From: an uncultured Bacteroidales bacterium
GTDB lineage: Bacteria; Bacteroidota; Bacteroidia; Bacteroidales; Paludibacteraceae
Length of the DNA stretch: 48,284 nt
NCBI GenBank assembly: GCA_900319995.1
Contig: ONQO01000005.1
Span: 1 to 48,284 of the forward strand
Direction: 5' to 3'
Part shown: piece by piece, positions 40,278 to 46,197 of the stretch
Position numbering within the stretch: the first letter of the stretch is position 1
Layout: each line of letters opens with the position of its first letter
Position numbers and translations under genes: made by a program
The notes under the pieces: model-generated
Told to the model about the DNA's origin: nothing
The model's database searches: none
Seen by the model: the letters and a program-made list of their open reading frames with translations, nothing else

Positions 40278-42878
40278 ATGAGAACTAAAATGAACATAGC
40301 GTTGTATATTATTATGACAGGGTTGCTAACTCTGGCGCTTGCTTCATGCTCTACTCAAAAAAACACACGCGTAACACGCTCTTTCCACCAAACTAAAGTA
40401 AAATATAATATTTTATACAACGGCAATATCGCATACGAAGAGGGCTTGAAAGCCATCCGAGATGCCAATTCGGATGATTATACGACCATCCTTAATCTCT
40501 ATCCTGTATCGAATCATAAGGCGGCGGAATCTGCCGCTTCACAGATGGACAAGACCATCGAGAAATGCCGTAAGTGCATCAAACTGCACTCAATCAAAGC
40601 TAAACCGAAACGCGATCCTAAAAAGGCGAGCGACCCTAAATATAAACTATGGCTTCAATCCGAGGAGTTTAATGCAAACATGCAACTCGCATGGATGCGG
40701 CTCGGAGAAGCTGAATTCCATAAAGGAGATTTCTTAGGTGCTGTTAGTACCTTCAATTATATAATAAACCATTATAAGAACGATGCGGATATTATTGCCC
40801 AATGTCAATTGTGGATAGCTCGTGCATATGCCGAGTTAGGGTGGCAATACGAAGCAGAAGACATGCTTAACCGCGTTCAGATAGATGCACTCAAGCGCAA
40901 GCATGCCAAACTTTATTCCGCTGTCAAAGCCGATGTCTTGCTGAAAGGAGGGCATAATCGTGAGGCTCTTCCCTTTGTCAAGATAGCAATGCCCAACGAG
41001 AAACGTAAAATCTATCGCCCGCGTTTTGCGTACGTCTTAGGACAACTCTACGAGCGTGAGGGAAACCGTGATGAAGCGGTACAAGCATATAAATCGGTAG
41101 TCCGAATGGCGCCTCCCAACGAGATGGAGTTTAACGCACGTCTGCGCATGGCGGAATTGGGCGGAAAGAACTCTATACGCCAACTGAGAACCATGACACG
41201 ACAGGCTAAATACAAAGATCGTTTAGACCAGATTTATGGAGCTATCGGTAATATTTGGCTTGCGGAACGTGATACGGCACAAGCCTTGGAGATGTATGAG
41301 AAAGCTATAGAGGAATCCACTCAAGCCGGTACTGCCAAGGCGGCTATACTAATCCAGGCAGGCGATATCTATTTCGGACAGAGAAATTACGTAAAAGCAC
41401 AACCATGTTATCGCGAGGCCGTTACTATCATAACGGCGGAGAATAGCGATTATGCCCGAATCCAAAAGCGCTCGGAAGTGTTGGATGAGTTGATTGTGTC
41501 TTATAATCAGGCACAATTGCAAGATTCCCTTCAGCGTCTTGGGCACATGTCCGAAGAAGAACAACGAGTTATTGTGGACAAAATAATCGCCGATTTGATC
41601 GCTGCCGAAAAAGCGGATTCGGCCAAGCAGGCGCAGCAGGAAAGAGAACTCGCACTTGAAGATGATGGACCTCGGAGTGTTAATACCGCCAATATGTTAG
41701 GAGGTGGGGGGGCACAGAAAGGAGAATGGTATTTCTATAACCCGCAACTCATTAAACAAGGGCAACAGGAATGGCGCCGCAAATGGGGAAATCGCCAACT
41801 TGAAGATAACTGGAGACGCCAGAACAAACAAGTAACGGCTTCTTATTCAGAGGAACAGTATCCGGAAGGAACGGACTCTACTATGGTTGCTGCTGATTCT
41901 ACTGCGACGCATCCTGTACAAGAGACCGATACACATAAGCCGGAGTATTACCTTCAACAAATACCTAAGACAGAGCAGGACTACGCCCTCAGCGACAGCT
42001 TATGGCGCGAAGCTATGGTGGCGCTCTATTATATCTATCGCGACAAACTGGAAGACGAAGCGTTGGCACAAGAGACATTAAAGGCTTTGGATGAGCGTTT
42101 CGCTACTCATCCGTCCGTGTTGGCTGTCCATGAAGACGAACGCTTGCGCGCCTTGCGTAATGATGAAGCATATATCGCACGAATGCAACGCATGTTAGCG
42201 GAACAGGATTCGCTGTATTCCGCTACTTATGAGGCTTATACGCACGGCCAGTATGCTGAAGTCAAGGCCAACAAGCAGTATGCGGAAACAAATTTCCCGC
42301 AAAGCCGGCTCATACCGCGATTCCTTTTCCTTAATGCTGTTTCTGTCGCACGGACAGAGGGACAGGAACCATTTATTGCCGAACTGCGTAATCTGGTGGA
42401 GAAACACGGAGATACGGAGTTAGGGGCTATGGCGAAAGATATGCTCGCAATGATGGGACAGGGAATGGAAAGTCAGAAAGGCGGCACAACAGGTGACTTG
42501 GCGGAAATGCGCGGACAAGTGGAAGAGACACTGCAAGATTCAGCGGCGCAAGTGCAGGAATGGAATGAGGATCGTAAGTTGCCGTCTGTGGCCGTGCTCA
42601 TCTTACCAACTGGCGATGAGCAGGCTTTGAATGATTTGCTCTATGAAGTAGCACTTTTCAATTTCTCACAATTCCTGATTCGTGATTTCGACTTGCAGAA
42701 AATGCCCGTATGGGGTGAGACTGCCGCTTTGCGTATCAGCGGTTTCGCGGATATGGACGAGGCGGAATGGTGGATTGACATGATACAAAAGAATGCAGAC
42801 ATGCAGTCCGTATTGCAGGGAATACAAATAAAGGCAGTCACCGAAGTAAACCTGCCTTTAATAGTCGGGAAGACGTGA
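40278..42878 (+). CDS. porW: PorW/SprE-like T9SS lipoprotein with TPR repeats
   Basis: The 866-residue lipoprotein (signal MRTKMNIALYIIMTGLLTLA then lipobox LALASC) continues with the hallmark CSTQKN…F…KYNILYNGNIAYEEGLKAI of SprE/PorW proteins. TPR-type helices fill about 100-400, for example FNANMQLAWMRLGEAEFHKG and GQLYEREGNRDEAVQAYKSV. A charged linker follows, then a further helical part and a C-terminal alpha/beta end (VAVLILPTGDEQALNDLLYE). PorW links the T9SS ring and motor complex to the rest of the secretion machinery. ATG 40278 gives a basic signal start; 40290 and the TTG at 40272 are alternatives. The last residues (VGKT) and stop codon are a copy of a tRNA 3' end. Confidence 0.82.
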   Translation: MRTKMNIALYIIMTGLLTLALASCSTQKNTRVTRSFHQTKVKYNILYNGNIAYEEGLKAIRDANSDDYTTILNLYPVSNHKAAESAASQMDKTIEKCRKCIKLHSIKAKPKRDPKKASDPKYKLWLQSEEFNANMQLAWMRLGEAEFHKGDFLGAVSTFNYIINHYKNDADIIAQCQLWIARAYAELGWQYEAEDMLNRVQIDALKRKHAKLYSAVKADVLLKGGHNREALPFVKIAMPNEKRKIYRPRFAYVLGQLYEREGNRDEAVQAYKSVVRMAPPNEMEFNARLRMAELGGKNSIRQLRTMTRQAKYKDRLDQIYGAIGNIWLAERDTAQALEMYEKAIEESTQAGTAKAAILIQAGDIYFGQRNYVKAQPCYREAVTIITAENSDYARIQKRSEVLDELIVSYNQAQLQDSLQRLGHMSEEEQRVIVDKIIADLIAAEKADSAKQAQQERELALEDDGPRSVNTANMLGGGGAQKGEWYFYNPQLIKQGQQEWRRKWGNRQLEDNWRRQNKQVTASYSEEQYPEGTDSTMVAADSTATHPVQETDTHKPEYYLQQIPKTEQDYALSDSLWREAMVALYYIYRDKLEDEALAQETLKALDERFATHPSVLAVHEDERLRALRNDEAYIARMQRMLAEQDSLYSATYEAYTHGQYAEVKANKQYAETNFPQSRLIPRFLFLNAVSVARTEGQEPFIAELRNLVEKHGDTELGAMAKDMLAMMGQGMESQKGGTTGDLAEMRGQVEETLQDSAAQVQEWNEDRKLPSVAVLILPTGDEQALNDLLYEVALFNFSQFLIRDFDLQKMPVWGETAALRISGFADMDEAEWWIDMIQKNADMQSVLQGIQIKAVTEVNLPLIVGKT

Positions 42879-42883
42879 TTCGA
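42864..42883. repeat. Partial copy of the tRNA-Pro 3' end (attachment-site-like)
   Basis: GTCGGGAAGACGTGATTCGA is identical to 42979-42998, the 3' end of the tRNA gene. It is a direct repeat with a 115-nt offset, on the side where integrated elements leave their second att copy. It supplies the last codons and stop of the porW-like gene. The 95 nt between the copies contain no gene. Confidence 0.7.
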
Positions 42884-42952
42884 GAATTGCGAGAGATCGC
42901 AATAATCGATAGAACAAAGTGGCGGAGAACACACGTGGAGAATCACGGCAAC

Positions 42953-42978
42953 AAAAAAAGATGACCGCAGTCATCTTT
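42953..42978 (-). terminator. Intrinsic terminator of the tRNA gene
   Basis: Read on the minus strand directly after the tRNA 3' end: AAAGATGAC, loop TGCG, GTCATCTTT and then a T-run to 42953. The 9-bp stem is perfect. Confidence 0.88.
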
Positions 42979-42979
42979 G

Positions 42980-43053
42980 TCGGGAAGACGTGATTCGAAC
43001 ACGCGACCTCCGGTCCCCCAGACCGTTGCGCTACCGGGCTGCGCCACTTCCCG
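42980..43053 (-). tRNA. tRNA-Pro (anticodon GGG)
   Basis: The 74-nt gene on the minus strand begins CGGGAAGTGGCGCAGCCCGG and ends with the acceptor arm CTTCCCG and discriminator A. The D stem GCGC/GCGC, an anticodon loop CTGGGGG with anticodon GGG, and the T-loop TTCGAAT are all in place. CCA is not encoded. Acceptor pairs are all Watson-Crick (7 of 7). It reads CCC/CCU codons. A promoter and terminator flank it closely, so it is an independent unit, divergent from miaB. Confidence 0.95.
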
Positions 43054-43078
43054 CCACCCTCTTTTTCAAAAGAGCGTG

Positions 43079-43110
43079 CAAAGGTACAACTTTTTTTTGA
43101 TATACGCAAG
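43079..43110 (-). promoter_or_regulatory. Bacteroidota-type promoter for tRNA-Pro
   Basis: On the minus strand, CTTG (43110-43107), a 20-nt spacer and TACCTTTG (43086-43079) fit the -33/-7 consensus. The tRNA begins 26 nt downstream. It lies 5 nt from the miaB start, so the two genes share a very tight intergenic region. Confidence 0.75.
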
Positions 43111-43114
43111 AAAA

Positions 43115-44473
43115 ATGGCAAAAAAATTTTATATTGAGACATATGGATGCCAAATGAACGTCGCAGACAGCGAGGTTGTAGCGGCTATTATGGAGACGAC
43201 AGATGCCGAAATTACTGACCGATGGGAGGAGGCAGAAATCATTATTCTTAATACCTGTTCCATCCGTGACAATGCAGAGCAGAAGGTTAGCGCCCGCCTC
43301 CGCGAACTCAAGGCACACTTAAGAAACAGGAAATCTCAAGTCTCAAATCCCAAATCTCATAACGACAACCGGCTACCGGTAATCGGTGTCATCGGCTGTA
43401 TGGCGGAACGGATGGGGCAGGAACTTATCGATGACTATGGTGTTAACTTTGTTGCGGGTCCGGATGCGTATATGGACATTCCGAACCTCTTGGCGCAAGT
43501 GGAGCAGGGGCACAAGGCAATGAATGTGGAACTCAGTACTACTGAAACCTATCGCCAAATTATCCCTTCACGTATAGGACGTTCTATCAGCGGTTTCGTG
43601 TCCATCATGCGGGGCTGCAATAATTTTTGCTCATACTGCGTAGTGCCTTACACTCGTGGCAGGGAACGGAGCAGAGATGTGGAATCCATATTGAATGAGG
43701 TACGTGATCTACAGGCGCGTGGATACAAAGAAGTGACACTTCTGGGGCAGAATGTCAATTCGTACCGCTATACAACGCCAAACGGTAAGTGTATTGACTT
43801 TGCCGATCTCCTTGAGATTGTGGCGGACGCAGTACCGGATATGCGTATCCGTTTTACCACCAGCCATCCCAAGGACATGTCCGACAAGACATTGGAAGCC
43901 ATCAGCAGACATAAAAACCTTTGCAAGTTCATCCATCTTGCAGTACAGTCCGGCTCCAACCATATTCTCAAACTGATGAACCGCAAATACACACGCGAGT
44001 GGTATCTTGACAGAATTGCCGCTATCCGCCGTATTCTACCGACTGCTGCTATCAGTACTGATATCTTCTGCGGCTTTCATGATGAGACGCTTGAAGACCA
44101 TGCACAGACGCTCAGTCTTATGCGTGAGGTGGGCTTTGATTCCGCATTTATGTTCAAATATTCGGAACGCCCGGGCACATATGCGCACAAACACTTGCCG
44201 GATAATATCCCAGAGGAGGAGAAGGTGCGTAGGCTGAACGAGATTATTGCGTTACAAACGCAACTCTCGCTTGAATCCAACAAAAAAGAGATAGGAAAGA
44301 CGGTCGAAGTACTAGTGGAGGGATTTTCAAAACGCAGTCATGATGATATGTTCGGTCGTACGGAGCAATACAAAACAGTTGTATTTCCGAGGACTGACCA
44401 AAGAGTGGGAGATTTGGTGCAAGTGCGCATTATTGAGGCATCTGCTGCTACATTAAGGGGGAAAATTGAGTAA
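43115..44473 (+). CDS. miaB: tRNA-2-methylthio-N6-dimethylallyladenosine synthase
   Basis: The 452-residue radical-SAM enzyme adds the methylthio group to i6A37 of tRNAs. The N-terminal UPF0004 cluster ligands are Cys12 (ETYGCQMN), Cys48 (NTCSIR) and Cys95 (GVIGCMAER). The radical-SAM ligands are Cys168, Cys172 and Cys175 in RGCNNFCSYCVVPYTRGRE. A C-terminal TRAM domain begins near 385 (EVLVEGFSKRS). The RGCNNFC…VPYTRGRERSR pattern favours MiaB over RimO or MtaB. ATG 43115 is chosen because the conserved part starts there; upstream frame is tRNA antisense. A heptamer array is translated at residues 73-82. No separate promoter is visible. Confidence 0.95.
   Translation: MAKKFYIETYGCQMNVADSEVVAAIMETTDAEITDRWEEAEIIILNTCSIRDNAEQKVSARLRELKAHLRNRKSQVSNPKSHNDNRLPVIGVIGCMAERMGQELIDDYGVNFVAGPDAYMDIPNLLAQVEQGHKAMNVELSTTETYRQIIPSRIGRSISGFVSIMRGCNNFCSYCVVPYTRGRERSRDVESILNEVRDLQARGYKEVTLLGQNVNSYRYTTPNGKCIDFADLLEIVADAVPDMRIRFTTSHPKDMSDKTLEAISRHKNLCKFIHLAVQSGSNHILKLMNRKYTREWYLDRIAAIRRILPTAAISTDIFCGFHDETLEDHAQTLSLMREVGFDSAFMFKYSERPGTYAHKHLPDNIPEEEKVRRLNEIIALQTQLSLESNKKEIGKTVEVLVEGFSKRSHDDMFGRTEQYKTVVFPRTDQRVGDLVQVRIIEASAATLRGKIE
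43331..43358. repeat. Heptamer array AAATCTC translated inside miaB
   Basis: Units AAATCTC, AAGTCTC, AAATCCC, AAATCTC encode KSQVSNPKSH, between the helix RLRELKAH and the strand PVIGVIGCMAE. Other MiaB proteins have a short variable loop here. Confidence 0.85.
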
Positions 44474-44507
44474 AATGAAAGAAAAAATGCATTTTTTTGC
44501 CAAAATA

Positions 44508-44539
44508 TTTGCTCATATCAAATAAAAGCAGTACTTTTG
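44508..44539 (+). promoter_or_regulatory. Bacteroidota-type promoter before the small ORF and greA
   Basis: A -33 TTTG (44508-44511), a 20-nt spacer and a -7 TACTTTTG (44532-44539). The leader to the small ORF is about 115 nt and structured (see next entry). Confidence 0.72.
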
Positions 44540-44581
44540 CACCGAAAACAAAATTTTCATAGTTAAGGTTTAGGTTTAATG

Positions 44582-44659
44582 GTAATAGGAGGCTGTGAAG
44601 TTTCCTATTACTTTTAGACAAAACAGAAGAAATATACAAGGCGGATGCCTTATTTTTTA
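44582..44659 (+). promoter_or_regulatory. Structured leader: long hairpin then terminator-like hairpin
   Basis: GTAATAGGA (44582-44590) and TCCTATTAC (44603-44611) form a perfect 9-bp stem with a 12-nt loop. AAGGC (44638-44642), loop GGAT, GCCTT (44647-44651) followed by ATTTTTTAT is terminator-like. They lie between the promoter and the small ORF. This could be an attenuator for greA, or a short stable RNA of about 110 nt. No known riboswitch class is recognised. Confidence 0.55.
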
Positions 44660-44660
44660 T

Positions 44661-44759
44661 ATGACAGACGAAACAAGAAATAATATTCCGGATCTGACGG
44701 ATGTAGAGGAAGTCCGCAAGGCAATAATTGCGAACGAGATACTCAATCGTAAGTATTGA
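44661..44759 (+). CDS. Small acidic protein, 32 aa, unknown
   Basis: The frame begins MTDETRNNIPDLTDVEEVRK and ends EILNRKY. The composition and the helix-like VEEVRKAIIANEIL stretch look protein-coding rather than random. I believe similar short proteins occur in Bacteroidales but cannot name them. It follows the structured leader and lies 42 nt before greA, so it is likely cotranscribed with it. It could be a genuine small protein or a leader peptide. Confidence 0.55.
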   Translation: MTDETRNNIPDLTDVEEVRKAIIANEILNRKY

Positions 44760-44801
44760 GGAAAATGAATAAGTGGAAAAAATGATAAAATAAGAAATAG
44801 T

Positions 44802-45272
44802 ATGGCAGTAACGTACATGACCGAGGACGGTCTAAAAAAACTGAAAGAGGAGCTCCATGAATTGGAGACCATCGAGCGCCCGCGTGTGATTGCTGCAATT
44901 GCAGAAGCGCGCGAAAAAGGCGATTTGAGCGAAAATGCGGAGTATGATGCCGCGAAGGAAGCACAAGGCGCTTTGGAAACTAAGATTGCGCAATTGAAGT
45001 TGCGTCTCATGGATGCACGCGTGTTGGATTCGTCTGACATCAAGACGGACGAGGTGCAAATTTTGACCAAAGTGCACGTGCGTCAGCGTAATAACGGTAT
45101 GGAGAAGACTTTCCAACTTGTTACGGAAGGAGAAGCTAATTTGGCAGAGGGCAAAATTTCCGTTACAACACCTATCGCAAAAGGTCTGATGGGAAAGAAA
45201 GTCGGCGAAATAGCTCAAGTGAAAGTGCCGGCAGGACTCATCGAATTTGAAATCCTCGAAATAAGCCTTTAA
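44802..45272 (+). CDS. greA: Transcription elongation factor GreA
   Basis: The 156-residue protein has the N-terminal coiled coil (MTEDGLKKLKEELHELETIERP…) with the acidic tip EKGDLSENAEYDAAKEAQ (39-56) typical of GreA. The C-terminal FKBP-like domain ends in ISVTTPIAKGLMGKKVGE. It enters the RNA polymerase secondary channel and stimulates cleavage of backtracked transcripts. Length matches the family. It is followed 34 nt later by a HIT-family gene, a pairing common in Bacteroidales. Confidence 0.96.
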   Translation: MAVTYMTEDGLKKLKEELHELETIERPRVIAAIAEAREKGDLSENAEYDAAKEAQGALETKIAQLKLRLMDARVLDSSDIKTDEVQILTKVHVRQRNNGMEKTFQLVTEGEANLAEGKISVTTPIAKGLMGKKVGEIAQVKVPAGLIEFEILEISL

Positions 45273-45306
45273 GCAAGTAAGAATAATTGTCTAAATCATA
45301 AATGGT

Positions 45307-45714
45307 ATGACTATTTTCACAAAGATTATCAAAGGTGAGATTCCAAGTTACAAGGTAGCTGAGGATGATAAGAACTATGCATTTCTGGATATCAACCCGT
45401 TGGTAAAAGGACATACACTGGTAGTTCCCAAATTAGCGGAACCCGAGGCGGACTATATTTTCGACCTGACGGACGAGCAATTGCAGAGTCTCATGACGTT
45501 TGCCGCAAAAGTAGCGCGAGGAATCAAAGATGCTACCGGTTGCAAACGTGTAGGAGTGGCTGTCTTGGGCATGGAAGTGAACCATGTTCACGTGCATCTG
45601 GTACCGATGAATTCTGAGAAAGACATGCTTTGGACGAACCCGAAACTGTCTTTGCCGGCAGAAGAGATGGCTATTATCGCCAATTCTATTGCTGAAGCGA
45701 TTGAGAAAAAATGA
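45307..45714 (+). CDS. HIT-family protein (HinT-like)
   Basis: The 135-residue protein begins MTIFTKIIKGEIPSYKVAED and carries the histidine-triad motif HVHVHLVP (His93, His95, His97). Such proteins hydrolyse purine nucleoside phosphoramidates or related adenylated compounds; the natural substrate here is unknown. It follows greA closely and precedes a strong terminator, so greA-HIT is probably one operon driven from 44508-44539. Confidence 0.92.
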   Translation: MTIFTKIIKGEIPSYKVAEDDKNYAFLDINPLVKGHTLVVPKLAEPEADYIFDLTDEQLQSLMTFAAKVARGIKDATGCKRVGVAVLGMEVNHVHVHLVPMNSEKDMLWTNPKLSLPAEEMAIIANSIAEAIEKK

Positions 45715-45783
45715 GTTTAACTACCGGTACAACGAAATAGGCAGTAAATCATTTTCAGCAACAGATATTTGAACATTCATACA

Positions 45784-45827
45784 AAAAGGCACATATGCAG
45801 TAGCAAACTTGCATATGTGCTTTTTTT
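45784..45827 (+). terminator. Strong intrinsic terminator after greA-HIT
   Basis: GCACATATGCA (45789-45799), a 10-nt loop, TGCATATGTGC (45810-45820), with an A-run before and seven T residues after. The perfect 11-bp stem ends the operon. Confidence 0.92.
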
Positions 45828-45906
45828 ATTAATAACTCAGTTTGTGGGAACGTTAAAATAGTACAGAGACAGTTAAATTAGCGGAGCGACAGAGTAGGAA
45901 CGTAGT

Positions 45907-45983
45907 GTTCGACCGTCGTTCGACCGTCGTTCGACTGTCGCTCTGCCGTCGGCTGACCGTCGGTTAACCGTCGGTCAAATCGT
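45907..45983. repeat. 11-nt array GTTCGACCGTC, seven units
   Basis: Units GTTCGACCGTC, GTTCGACCGTC, GTTCGACTGTC, GCTCTGCCGTC, GGCTGACCGTC, GGTTAACCGTC, GGTCAAATCGT. The constant part is ACCGTC at the end of each unit; divergence grows to the right. It is GC-rich in an AT-rich surround. Confidence 0.9.
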
Positions 45984-46100
45984 ATAAAATGGAGATACAT
46001 CGTATATAGTTATTTGTATTATTTCGCACTAAACAGAAAATAGCGACAAAGATACAAAAATATCAAATATGTAAGAATTTAGTATAAAAATATAAATTTA

Positions 46101-46132
46101 TTTGCATAATTCAAAAAAAAGTCGTACCTTTG
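46101..46132 (+). promoter_or_regulatory. Bacteroidota-type promoter for the phosphoesterase gene
   Basis: A -33 TTTG (46101-46104), a 20-nt spacer and a -7 TACCTTTG (46125-46132). The start codon follows 66 nt later. Confidence 0.8.
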
Positions 46133-46197
46133 TGGCGATTTTATTAAAGTGCCTTTAAAGGGGTGCATCGAAAATAACCATAAAAATAGTTATAAAT

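Larger units (their letters stand above)
45715..46197. other. Long gene-free stretch: terminator, 11-nt array, promoter
   Basis: These 483 nt hold no convincing gene. From left to right: the terminator at 45784-45827, an AT-rich spacer, the 11-nt array at 45907-45983, a very AT-rich tract, and the promoter at 46101-46132 for the phosphoesterase gene. Confidence 0.7.

Noticed and set aside
42977-43114. Upstream extension of miaB
   Set aside because: It would be translated from the antisense strand of tRNA-Pro; conserved MiaB sequence starts at 43115.
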